Assembly: GCF_000715075.1 (NCBI RefSeq)
Contig: NC_134085.1
Location: 158,438,178 to 158,502,177 of the forward strand
Length of the DNA stretch: 64,000 bases
Reading direction: 5' to 3'
Source of the DNA: Nicotiana tabacum
Taxonomy: Eukaryota; Streptophyta; Magnoliopsida; Solanales; Solanaceae
The notes under the pieces: generated by a model
What the model saw: the letters and a program-made list of their open reading frames with translations, nothing else
Databases searched by the model: none
What the model was told of the DNA's origin: nothing
Translations under genes and position numbers: made by a program
Shown: positions 20,751-31,215 of the stretch, piece by piece
Position numbering within the stretch: the stretch's first letter is position 1
How the letters are laid out: each line of letters begins with the position of its first letter

Positions 20751-22793
20751 ATGTGCAGGATGAGCACGAATCAAAATGAACCATTCTCGGCCCTCAACGA
20801 GGTCCCTCTACAACTCCACATGTGGTGGAATGATTTGGAAGCCGATAGCAAAGAGATAGTGGGAAGAGTATTGGGAGGTTTTGTCAATTTGCTGAGTATT
20901 AAGCCAAAGACAGATATTCTTGAAGCTCTAATACCATTTTGGGACCCCACCCGCAATGTATTCCATTTTGTTGACTTTGAACTTTCACCGACACTAGAGG
21001 AAGTCGCCGGATATGCGGGATTGAATGGAAGGTTAAGAGGACAATACCTACTATCGCCAAGGCCGGTATCTCCGCACGCATTTCTGGATTTGCTAAGCAT
21101 CACTCGGAAGGTACAACATGACGATTTATCGAGAGGATGTTGTGCTCTCCAATTCTTGTATCAACGGTACGGAACTCCGCAAGGTTTCGAGGAACCAAAC
21201 CTTGGACTAACTCATGGCGGGAACAGAAACAAATGGGAAGCAAGACGTACTTTGGCTTTCATCACAGCATTCTTGGGAGTCATGGTCTGTCCACGGGAGG
21301 ATAAAAAGATAGAGATAGGCCTTGCAGGGATGGCCGACTTTGCAATCAAAAGAACCGACAGTACTATTGTTCCTTTAATTTTGTCCAAAATCTACCGAGC
21401 CTTAACGATATGCCGAGAAGGAGGCAAGTTCTTCCAGGGTTGCAATCTATTACTTCAGCTATGGATGCAAGAGCACCTCCATCACCGAGTAGGATACATG
21501 AACCACGGGTTGACCGGGAGGAATTGTATCGGTGGCTTCGAGAAGCGCATGACAGGCGTCAGATTTCTTGAAGGTGTCGAAACATGGTTTACACGATTAA
21601 GGTCAACAACAGCTAACCAAATTGAATGGGCATTCGGCTGGTTGGTTGATACTAAGGTGATATACATGGCAGCTGAAGAATGTCATGTTCTCTTAATGGG
21701 ACTTTGCAGCATCCAGCCATATGCTCCTCATCGGGTATTGCGCTAGCTGGGCAGGTTTCAAGTAATCCCTACTGATGAAGATCTGAGCAAGCACGCCATT
21801 AAGCTGAGCCCAGGAGTCATATTTCCCGAGGGAAAGATTAGAAAGCTGTGGCACGAATGTAGATTCTTGGAACCCAAGACCATGGTGCGAGAATTAGCTA
21901 AAGGGGAGGTAGACCCAAAGTACGATGCTTGGTTCGAAAGAAGGTTCCAGATTCGGCAGAGACCTGCTAAAAGAGCCCACGTCCAACAATTCACGGATGA
22001 TTCACAGGAGCAATGGGGATGGTTAAAAAGGGAGGAAGGTTACCGGGTTGAAATCGGGAGGCTAAAGCAACAAGTTGAAAGGCTTATATTTGAGAACAAC
22101 ATGCAGCTCGCCTCGGAGCAGAGCGAAAAGAACAAGCTAGCCCAAGAGAACCAGACACTAAAAGCCCACCTACGTCAAGCCAGCAAAAGTAACATTGACC
22201 GACAGAAACGTCGCTCCGAAAGATTGATAGCAAGTTTGAAAAATCAGGTCGTCCAAAGCCAAGAAGAATTAGAACAATCAGAAGCTCGCGTAGCAAGGAT
22301 GAAGGTCAGATGGGCAAAATGCACAATGGCCCGGAGGCAGCGTCTGCAACAGGTCATAAGGGATTATGAAATGAGCATCGGGATATTAAGGGAAACGAAC
22401 TCCACTCTACATGATCGGATCATCAAACAAGCACGAGATGCCCAGACCGACAGAAGACATTGTTACGATGCAATGGCTTGCATGGAAAGACAAATGGAGA
22501 TGTTCCAGGATCGACTTGCTGACAATGCTCAAGCACTGGGATTAAAGAACCGACAAATAGAGCAATTGTTCGCTGAAAGGGACAACATTCGAGGAAGGAT
22601 CGACGAGATTGGGCACTACATCTACATGAGATGCCTAGCATGCGAGCAAATGCCTCGGAGAACCCTCCTTGTTTCCATCATGGGCTGCGTCCACCGGATC
22701 ATGAATGAATTAAAAAGCTTGCAGAAATACCTCACACTTAGAGCCGCGAAAAAGCCGAATGAAGCCTTGTGGGCCCCTAAGTTGGAAAATTAG
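20751..22793 (+). pseudogene. ORF1 of element B (plant-mobile-domain-like protein with coiled coil)
   Basis: A single frame of about 680 codons with one internal TAG at 21,744-21,746, where element A has Gln (CAG). The N-terminal 330 residues resemble plant mobile domain / DUF7745-like proteins: LHMWWNDLEADSKE, FWDPTRNVFHFVDFELSPTL, RRTLAFITAFLGVMVCPRED, and GGKFFQGCNLLLQLWMQEHL. From about residue 400 there is a long charged coiled coil (YRVEIGRLKQQVERLIFENN) and a Cys/Met-rich tail (MRCLACEQMPRRTLLVSIMG). The start ATG is the second of two close ones (MCRM / MST); MST matches the start of element A's ORF1 best. The role in the retrotransposon is unknown; position 5' of gag is that of Ogre ORF1. 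Confidence 0.8.
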
Positions 22794-23359
22794 TCTTCGG
22801 TCAAGTCCTGTTCATTTGACTTTTTGCTTTCCCATATGTTGTTTTCCTTTCTTTTAGCCAAATCCAGTTAAAAACTGTGGAGTCTGTACTGCTGCTATTC
22901 TTTGTTTGAAGTAATTTGTAATAGCAAATTTTGATGATAAATTCAACGATTCCAAAAAGAATTTTGTGTGTTTTTACTTTATGGCAGAACTACGCCGGTC
23001 TGATTCACGCGGGGACGTGATACGTAGGCAATCCACATAAGATTCGACCGCCTCTAAATAAAGAAAGAAAAGAAAGAAGAAAGAAAGAAAGAAGAAAATA
23101 CAAAAATAAAATACAGGGTTTCCCAAAGTGCTTTAAAAAGACAAATGAGCAAGCCGGGATGACGCATGTTGTTTGAAGTAAAGCATGTAGAAACGGTTAA
23201 CTGCCTAGGAGCATTGCATCCTCAGTGTGTTGTTATCAAATCTGTTAATATCTAACGCTAACAAAGTTTGTTGTTGTCTGGATCCAGACAGTTAGTTGTT
23301 AAAGAATTCTGGCAACACACCCTTACCAAACCAGATCCAAAGGACCGTTAGCAACAAGC
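22794..23359 (+). other. ORF1-gag intergenic region of element B
   Basis: Non-coding. Holds structured motif copy B2 (22,987-23,052) followed immediately by a GAAA-rich purine tract (23,055-23,115). Same arrangement as in element A. Confidence 0.7.
22987..23052 (+). other. Structured pseudoknot-type motif, copy B2
   Basis: P1 CTACG (22,990-994) pairs with CGTAG (23,023-027). P2 CGGTC (22,996-23,000) pairs with GACCG (23,046-050). P3 TCACG (23,005-009) pairs with CGTGA (23,016-020). P4 AATC (23,030-033) pairs with GATT (23,041-044). All helices are intact, and P2, P3 and P4 use different bases from copy B1. Confidence 0.65.
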
Positions 23360-25009
23360 ATGACTACTTCAGAGAATAGCACCGAAGAGGAAAGGCCGAT
23401 GAGCTTGTTGTTAAAAGAAGCGATGGAAAAGATTGAAAGGATGGGACTAGAGATGAATGCAATGCAGATAGCTCTAGCCAAAGCACAAAAGAGCCTTGAG
23501 CCACTGGGGCACATGCCGGAATACCCTCACTCTGGTCCTTCAACAAGCCTCCCGAATCCCCGTTATCATCAGGAAAGAAGCCCACATGATTCCCAAGCTC
23601 CACCACCCCATCAACCTCTTCCAACCCCAAATGTGCCCACTTTTGTGGGACCCACATCAGCCACCCAACAAAGAACGACCAGCGAGCCATTATTTCAGGC
23701 TCACGATATGCAATACTATCCCCCTGAGCCCATATTCCATGCCCCCGAACCACAGGCCTACAATCCGCACTTGGAAGTACCGGCAGAAATTGAAAAGCCG
23801 GTTAAAGCCCCAGAACAAGATGAGGTATTGAGGAAGTTCAAAAGCCTGGAGCAGTCCTTTAGGAACCTGCACGGATTGGGCAACTAGGTCAGCGTGGCCT
23901 ACAAAGATCTATGCCCTTTCCCGGACGTCCAACTCCCAGCTGGGTTCAAGATGCCTAAGTTTGATTTATATGAAGGGCACGGTGATCCCATGGCGTATTT
24001 GCGAGGATTCTGTAGCAAAATGAGAGGGGCAGGCAGTAAAGATGAGTTGCTGATAGCTTATTTCGGCCAAAGTCTGAGCGGATCGGCACTAGAATGGTAT
24101 ACCAAGCAGGATTCCAGCAGATAGTACACCTGGGACGATCTGGCGTAGGCTTTCGCAGGTCATTTTCAATACAATCTCGAGATAGTCCCTGACCGTCTCA
24201 CGTTATTGAGGACCGGGAAGAAGCCCGGGGAAAGTTTTCGCGAGTACGGGTTCCGCTGGAGAGAGCAAGCGGCCAGAGTCGATCCTCCCATGAGAGAGGG
24301 AGAGATGGTGGATTACATCTTGCAAACATTGGATCCAACCTACTTTGGTCACTTGGTGACGACGGTTGGAAAATCATTCAACGAGGTAGTGAAGATAGGG
24401 GTCATGATAGAAGAAGGTCTGAGGTCTGACAAAATCCTGAATTACTCGGCACTCAAGGCCACGACCCAGGCTATTCAGAGCGGCGCGGGAGGTGCACTGG
24501 GAAGAAGGAAGAAAGAAGAAATTGCCACGATTGAGGCAAGCAGTTGGTCCAGGTCTGGCAAACCCCACTACAACCAACCCAGACCTCACAGGCCAAACTA
24601 CACATACAACCCGCCACAGCACTGCTATCCGCCTCGAGAGCCACATTGCTCCGTACACCAGGCCCAGACATACACTCAGCCTCTGGTTCGCCCGCAATGG
24701 CGCGCGCCGGCTCCCCAAAACACATATGCACCACCACCAAACACCTATCCTCCACCAGGCGCATATAGAAACCCTCCAGGGGCAGGCTTTCGGGGAAATC
24801 CAGCTGCTAGGAATGACAGGCTGCGGAAACAGAGAACGTTCACTGAGTTAGGAGAAACCTACACCGCTTTGTTCCACAAATTGAGGCAATTGGGTTTGGT
24901 TAGTCCGGTCGAGACTCGAGGGCCAAATCCCCCACCCCAAAACGTGGACCAATCAATAAGCTGTGAGTACTGCTCAGGGATATTGGGGCATGATACTGAA
25001 AAGTGTTAG
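23360..25009 (+). pseudogene. Gag of element B
   Basis: Starts at ATG 23,360 (MTTSENSTEEERPM). An N-terminal helix (LLKEAMEKIERMGLEMNAMQ) and proline-rich linker precede the capsid domain (FKSLEQSFRNLHGLGN, MPKFDLYEGHGDPMAYLRGF, LIAYFGQSLSGSALEWYTKQ, KKPGESFREYGFRWREQAA). A Pro/Tyr-rich segment and a zinc knuckle (CEYCSGILGHDTEKC) follow. In-frame stops lie at 23,885 (CAG to TAG), 24,122 (TGG to TAG), 24,146 (CAG to TAG) and 25,007 (TGG to TAG), judged against element A. There is no frameshift, so decay here is by substitution only. Confidence 0.9.
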
Positions 25010-26347
25010 AAATTGAGGCATGCCATACAGGATCTTATTGATACCAATAAGATCAAGGTCCAGACACCGGAGGCTCCCAACATCAACCAGAACCCACTGT
25101 CAGCGCACCACGAGACTCACATGATTGAGTTGGTGTATGAGGGAGGAGAGTTGAGAAAACCCTCACAAACAGTGATGATGATCCAGGCCGCTCCGAAAGA
25201 AGGATCGACCAGTGAAAGAACGGGGGTACAGTTGCGAGGAGAAGGCGTCAAACCAGTAGTGATATTGGGAAAGAGCCCGTCCGCCACAACAAGCAAACCC
25301 GAGCCAAACAAGTTGGTAATATCAGGGACTCCACCCACACCTGCAGTTGTGTTGAAAGGGGTATACAGGGAACTGGTCACCATAAAGCCTGTAGTCCAGC
25401 TGCCAATGGTTGATAGCAAGGTCGTGCCTTGGAAATACGAGAAGTCAGTGGTGATGTACAAAGGAAAACAAGTGGAGGAAGTCAGCTGTGAAGCGCAAGG
25501 GCTGACTCGATCAGGACGGTGTTTTGCTCCGGTGGAGCTGAGAAGACCCAACCCAGCTGCAACCAAGAAACCTGTGTCCAAAGAAGAGGCTGAGGAGTTC
25601 TTGAGGAAAATGAAAGTGCAGGACTACTCTGTGGTCGAACAACTGAGGAAAACACCGGCCCAGATCTCGCTGCTATCATTACTAATCCATTCTGAGGAGC
25701 ATCGCAGGGCCTTGATGAAGATATTAAACGAAGCTCATGTGCCCAACGAGATTTCTGTAAACCACCTGGAAACCATTTCCAACAAGATTTTAGAGGTGAA
25801 CAGGGTAACATTCTCAGATGATGATCTGCCGATGTAAGGTACAGAGCACAATAAAGCTCTCTACCTAACTGTCAAATGCGAAAACTCTGTAGTTGCTCGG
25901 GTATTGGTGGATAACGGTTCGAGTGCCAATATTTGTCCATTATCCACTCTGAACCAGTTAAAGATCGACCACGGAAGAATCCACAAGAATAGCATCTGTG
26001 TCCGGGGATTTGATGGAAATGGAACAGCCACTGTGGGGGATGTTGTACTTGAATTGACCATCGGTCCAGTCCTGTTCACCATGGAGTTCCAGATGCTAGA
26101 TGTCACAGTATCTTATAACCTTCTGTTAGGACGACCGTGGATTCATGCAGCCAAAGCAGTGCCCTCCACCCTCCATCAGATGGTCAAGTTCGAGTGGGAT
26201 AGGCAGGAGGTCGTACTACACGGCGAGGACACGACATGCACCATGGGTGGCGCCATTGTGCCTTTCATAGAGACCGATGATGACAAAGGTCCTTGGGTCT
26301 ACCAGATTTTTGATACAGTGTCGGCAAACAAAATTTCTGAAGGATAA
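25010..26347 (+). pseudogene. Linker and aspartic protease of element B
   Basis: Same frame as gag. The linker (EEFLRKMKVQDYSVVEQL, LSLLIHSEEHRR) is conserved with A. The protease has the active-site motif VDNGSSANICP, flap region VRGFDGNGTA and C-terminal YNLLLGRPWIHAA. Asn follows the catalytic Asp where most gypsy proteases have Thr or Ser; element C has Pro there, so this position varies among these families. Stops TAA at 25,835 and TAA at 26,345 (Glu codons in element A) break the frame. It would process the gag-pol polyprotein. Confidence 0.87.
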
Positions 26348-26821
26348 ATCATCCCGCAACCTAGGGTAGCTGCCGCAACAGTCATGATGGTCTCGGAAAT
26401 GCTGGGTAATGGATTTGTGCCGGGAAAAGGCCTGGGAGTCGAGCTTCAGGGGATTGTCCAACCTGTCTCCCTGCCTAAAAATTTGGAAACTTTCGGGTTG
26501 GGGTTCAAACCAACCGCAGCAGATGTAAAGCAAGCGCGGAAAATGAAGAAGAAAGTCTGGTATCTTCCCAAACCCGTGCCACATCTCTCAAGGTCTTTTG
26601 TCAGAGCAAGGGCCAAGGAGCCACCGGTCCCAAAGATTCTCGGACCATTGATTGGGACGGACGGGAACCTAAATCAGAGTTTCGGGAGGCTATTCGCTGA
26701 TGTCAGTATGGTAGAAGCTGGAGAAGGTTCCAGCAGAGCAGAGATACAGTTTGTGGGGCCTGAGGCCAAGACCAACAATTGGACGGTCACTCCTCTTCCT
26801 GTCCGGGGGGAGTCTTTGTAG
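26348..26821 (+). pseudogene. G-patch-like segment and tail of gag-pro, element B
   Basis: Same frame as protease. Contains GNGFVPGKGLGVELQGIV, resembling a G-patch, then FGLGFKPTAADVKQARKMKKKVW (basic) and a tail ending at the TAG at 26,819. No internal stop in this copy. Element A has the same segment, so it is a regular part of this family. Nucleic-acid or helicase binding is inferred from the motif. Confidence 0.65.
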
Positions 26822-27016
26822 TAGGCTTTGGTTTATGTTTTTGTTTGTTTTGTTTTGTTTCGGATTATTCCAGGGTGTAATCCAAATTTTACTTCTGTTT
26901 TGTAAAAGTGTGAACCCTTTTATCCCGCAAGTTTAATAAAGTTCTTTTCTTTTGTCTCATTTTAATTTTGTTTTGTTCTTTTTCTGAACAGTTCTCTTTT
27001 TACTGGTTCTACTGAC
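26822..27016 (+). other. Protease-RT spacer of element B (possible intron)
   Basis: 195 T-rich bases with no coding potential. It carries an AATAAA-like sequence near 26,933 and a pyrimidine-rich 3' end with CAG at about 26,990. Same place as the intron reported for Ogre elements. Splicing would fuse gag-pro to RT; the splice sites are not proven here. Confidence 0.45.
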
Positions 27017-28174
27017 ATGGCATGCACAACGGATCTTCGACCTAGTCTAATAAATCAATCTGAATCTGACTTAGTGATACAAGAGGTCGTTTGTGGCGAT
27101 GAATCCGAATATGACGAAGATAAGGCCTTCGAAGAAATAAACCGAGAACTGTGCCAATTTGAAGAGAAACCCAAGCCTAACCTAAATGACACTGAGGCTG
27201 TGAATCTAGGAGACGCTGATAACGCCCGAGAAACCAAAATCAGCATCCACATTGAGCAGAATATCAGGGAAGAATTGATCAAAACCCTCATGGAATTCAA
27301 AGATGTTTTTGCATGGTCATATGACGATATGTCGGGGTTAAGCACCAATTTAGTGGTTCACAAATTGCCCACTGACCCGGCATACCCTCCGGTCAGGCAA
27401 AAGTTAAGGAAATTTAAAACAGAAATGAGTGTAAAGATCAAAGAAGAGGTGATTAAACAGTTGCAGGCGAAGGTCATTCGGGTCACTCGATATCCCGAGT
27501 GGTTGGCCAATGTGGTACCAGTTCCAAAGAAGGATGGAAAAATCAGGGTGTGCATTGACTACCGCAACCTCAACAAAGCAAGTCCCAAGGACAATTTTCC
27601 ATTGCCCAACATCCATATCCTGATCGATAATTGCGCTAGGTGCGAGATCGGATCCTTTGTGGATTGTTATGCGGGTTATCATCAGATCCTAATGGAAGAG
27701 GAAGATGCGGAAAAGACAACTTTTATTACGCCATGGGGAACTTACTGCTATCGGGTAATGCCGTTCGGATTGAAGAACGTCGGGGCAACATACATGCGAG
27801 CAATGACCACCGTGTTTCACGACATGATACACAAAGAAATTGAGTTGTACGTAGATGATGTGATCATAAAATCTTGGCGTCAGGAAGACCATGTAGCAGA
27901 CCTAAGGAGATTTTTCCAAAGACTCTGAAGGTATGATATCAAGCTCAACCCGGCCAAATGCGCATTCGGGGTTCCATCAGGAAAGCTGTTAGGATTCATC
28001 GTCAGTCGACGGGGTATTGAGTTAGACCCATCCAAGATCAAATCCATCAGAGATTTGCCACCGCCAAAGAACAAAATAGAGGTAATGAGTCTGTTGGGTA
28101 GACTCAATTACATCAGCAGGTTCATCGCTCAACTCACAGCAACTTGTGAGCCCATATTTCGGCTGCTGAAAAAG
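27017..28174 (+). pseudogene. Reverse transcriptase of element B
   Basis: Starts at ATG 27,017 (MACTTDLRPS). An acidic N-terminal leader precedes the RT domain: KLRKFKTEMSVKIKEEV, WLANVVPVPKKDGKIRVCID, NKASPKDNFPLPNIHILID, VDCYAGYHQILM, ITPWGTYCYRVMPFGLKN and the catalytic YVDDVIIKS. One TGA at 27,926 (CGA in the ancestor; element A has Arg) is the only break before the thumb (KLNPAKCAFGVPSGKLLGF). Otherwise in frame and better preserved than element A. Confidence 0.92.
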
Positions 28175-28702
28175 GATGTTGCGGTAAGTTGGACGGCAGA
28201 GTGTCAAGAGGCTTTCGACCAAATCAAAGGGTATCTGTCTAATCCACCCGTGTTGGTCCCACCTAAGCCAGGGAAGCCCTTAATTCTTTATCTGACGGTC
28301 CTGGAAAATTCATTTGGTTGTGTACTGGGGCAACACGATGACACAGGAAGGAAGGAGTAGGCCATCTACTATCTTAGCAAGAAATTCACAGTATATGAGG
28401 TCAAGTACACTCAACTCGAGAAAACATGCTGCGTCCTAACTTGGGTAGCTCAGAAGTTGAAGCACTACCTGTCCTCGTATAGTACTTATCTCATATCCTG
28501 TTTGGACCCATTGAAGTATATCTTTCAGAAACCTATGACCACATGGAGGTTGGCAAAATGGCAAATTCTGCTCACAGAGTTCGATATCGTTTATGTGACG
28601 AGGACAGCCATGAAAGCCCAAGCGCTGGCCGACCATTTGGCAGAGAATCCCGTTGATGAAAAATACGAGCCTGTAAGAACGTATTTTCCGACGAAGAAGT
28701 GA
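28175..28702 (+). pseudogene. RT-linked RNase H (degenerate) of element B
   Basis: Continues in the RT frame. LILYLTVLENSFGCVLGQHD aligns to the start of the gypsy RNase H but has Thr in place of the first catalytic Asp, as in element A. The Glu of YTQLEKTCCVLTW and the Asp of ALADHLAEN remain. TAG at 28,358 replaces Gln (CAG). Near 28,690 one base is missing relative to element A (PDEEV becomes PTKK), so the frame shifts before the second RNase H. Confidence 0.82.
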
Positions 28703-29130
28703 TGCATACAAGTGAGCTGGCATTACCCGAGGAACCGGGTTGGAAGCTTTTCTTCAATGGAGCTGCAAACGCGAAAGGGGTTGGAATAGGAGCAGTACTC
28801 ATTTCTGAAACAGGACGCCATTATCCTGTTACGGCTCAACTACGCTTCTATTGCACCAATAATATGGCCGAGTATGAAGCTTGCATTTTGGGTCTGCGAT
28901 TGGCTGTGGACATGGATGTCCAAGACGTTTTGGTCTTGGGAGACTCGGACCTCTTGGTACATCAGATTCAGGGCGAATGGGAAACACGGGACTTGAAACT
29001 CATACCTTATCGACAATGCTTGCACGATCTGAGCAAGCGATTTCGATCGGTGAAGTTCAAACATATCCCGAGAGTTCATAACGAGGTTGCAGATGCATTG
29101 GCCACCCTAGCATCAATGTTGCACCACCCT
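28699..29130 (+). pseudogene. Second (archaeal-type) RNase H of element B
   Basis: Open in the +1-shifted frame. Motifs: LFFNGAANAKG, NMAEYEACILGL, VLGDSDLLVHQ, HNEVADALATLAS. The first catalytic Asp is replaced by Asn (AAT at 28,756-28,758; GAT in element A), so this domain should be inactive in this copy even without the frameshift. The domain is the Tat-lineage extra RNase H that compensates for the degenerate RT-linked one. Confidence 0.87.
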
Positions 29131-30295
29131 GACAAAATATATGTTGACCCTCTGCACATCCAGGTTTGTGATCAGCATGCTTATTGCAACGCAGTGGAAG
29201 AGGAAGTAGATGGCAAGCCCTGGTTTCATGATATCAAGGAGTACCTCAGAATGGGGATATATCCAGAACAGGCCACTGGAGACCAGAAAAGAGCCCTCCA
29301 GCGTTTGTCAAATGGTTTCTTCCTCAGCGGAGGAGTGTTATACAGAAGAACCCCGGATTTGGGACTGTTAAGATGTATAGACGCCGGTCAGACCACGACG
29401 ATCATGGCAGAGGTACATGCTGAAGTTTGTGGGCCACATATGAGCGGATATGTGTTAGCAAGGAAGATCCTTCGAGCAGGGTATTACTGGCTCACCATGG
29501 AGCATGACTGTATCACTTTCGTGAGGAAATGCCATCAGTGTCAGATACATAGAGATCTAATTCATTCTCCGCCAACAGAGTTGCATACGATGTTAGCACC
29601 CTGGCCGTTTGTTGCATGGGGCATGGACGTATGGCAACAATGGTGCGAATCTTAACACCATCTTGATGAAAGAGGTATGCCAACAATTCAAGATTACACA
29701 CCGCAATTCTACCCCATATCACCCCAAGGCGAATGGAGCGGTAGAAGCAGCCAATAAGAACATCAAGAAGATACTGCGAAAGATGGTGGAAGGATCTAGA
29801 CAATGGCACGAGAGATTACCCTTTGCTTTGTTGGGTTATCGCACTACCGTCCGGACTTCCATAGGTGCGACTCCTTATTTGTTGATGTACGGAACTGAGG
29901 CCGTAATACCAGCGGAGGTCGAAATTCCGTCCCTCCGGATTGTCGCTGAAGCCGAGATTGATGATAATGAATGGGTCAAAGCTCGATTGGAACAGTTGAT
30001 CTTGATAGACGAGAAAAGATTGGCAGCGGTATGCCATGGTCAGCTGTATCAGAAGAGAATGGCAAAGGCATACAATAAGAAGGTACGCCCCAGGAAGTTT
30101 GAAGTAGGGCAGCAGGTAGTGAAGCGGATCCTCCCGCATCAAGTCAAAGCAAAAGGCAAGTTCGCCCCAAATTGGCAAGGGCCTTATATCGTGACCAGAG
30201 TGTTGTCCAACGGTGCTTTGTGTCTGACGGATATCGAGGGAAGATGTGTCGACATGGCTATCAATTCGGATGCAGTCAAGAGATATTACGCATAA
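29131..30295 (+). pseudogene. Integrase of element B, catalytic core partly deleted
   Basis: The zinc-binding N-terminus is intact (HAEVCGPHMSG, CHQC). After WGMDV at about 29,630 some 180 bp of the core present in element A are missing, including the second catalytic Asp (TDN). The deletion also shifts frame; the sequence resumes as NLNTILMKEVCQQFKI with the catalytic Glu (NGAVEAANKN). The C-terminal region (GYRTTVRTSIGATPYLLMYG, then VGQQVVKRILPHQVKAKGKF, NWQGPYIVTRVL) follows to TAA at 30,295. Integration of this lineage must rely on enzyme from other copies. Confidence 0.9.
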
Positions 30296-30555
30296 TTTCT
30301 TTAATTATGGCAATTGTCGGTTCATTTGCTTGTATTTGGCACTTATTGGATAATGAAATGACGGAGGCAATTCTTTCTTCTATCCAAACACTTTTTACCC
30401 TTGTTTCCCCCTTTTTGAGCCTTAAGTTATTCTTTCATATCCCCCTTTTGGAATCACATAATGGAAAGATATGAAAAAAAAGAAGAAAAGAGAAAGAAAA
30501 ATTTAAAAGAAAATGAAAAAAAAAATAAAAATCACAAGAAAAACGAAACCGTTAG

Positions 30556-30613
30556 GAACTACGTTTGACCTGATTCCTCAAAGAGGATACATAGGCGCCT
30601 CACTGCTCGGTCA
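30556..30613 (+). other. Structured pseudoknot-type motif, copy B3
   Basis: P1 CTACGT pairs with ACATAG with one mismatch. P2 TGACC (30,566-570) pairs with GGTCA (30,609-613). P3 TCCTC (30,575-579) pairs with GAGGA (30,583-587). P4 is weak or absent. The helices are made of different bases from copies B1 and B2. It lies about 260 bp after the integrase stop codon. Confidence 0.55.
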
Positions 30614-31026
30614 TAGTGTGCATAGTGTACATAAGTGTGCATAATAGCACAGTGTGCGTAACGCACATAGCTCAACATAGTGTAAAAAATAAAATCCCCC
30701 AAGCAAGAAAACTGGGGCAGGGGTTATGTTTTAAAGTTCCAGCAAAAGTTTGATTCCAAAAGTTGTAGTGGCTCACCCGTCAGAGTTATTTCAAATTTTG
30801 ATAGCTTTTTTTTTGCCCCACACCAAAACCAACATCGATATCCAAAAAAGACCTCCCGATCAACCTCCAGGAGGTGCCAAGTCAGGCAGATAAAGCCGAG
30901 AATAATACACTAATCCCCGGCAAAGAAGAGGATCACGAAACTGGAAATGAATTGATAGTCCAAAGGAATCTCCAGAAGAGAGGGTCATATCGGCAACACT
31001 CCAATTCTCCTTTGAAGAAATAAAAT

Positions 31027-31215
31027 GTGAGAGTTTTGGCGGTGAAAACCTTCGCAGGCACCACAAGACGACGAAAGATGAGAGATATGAAATGAGAGAG
31101 TCTTATCGGTGAAAACCTTCACAGGCACCATAAGGCGCCGGGAGCTGAGAGAAAAGAGAGAGTCTCATTAGTGAAAACCCCTCGAAGGGCACTATGAGGC
31201 GACAAGACAGATCGA
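31027..31215 (+). repeat. Three degenerate tandem repeats in the 3' untranslated region
   Basis: Three adjacent units of about 55-65 bp share GTGAAAACC followed by CAGGCACCA-like and AGGCG(A/C)C-like blocks and GAGAGAGTCT. They resemble the seed of a minisatellite but are not expanded. Confidence 0.75.
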
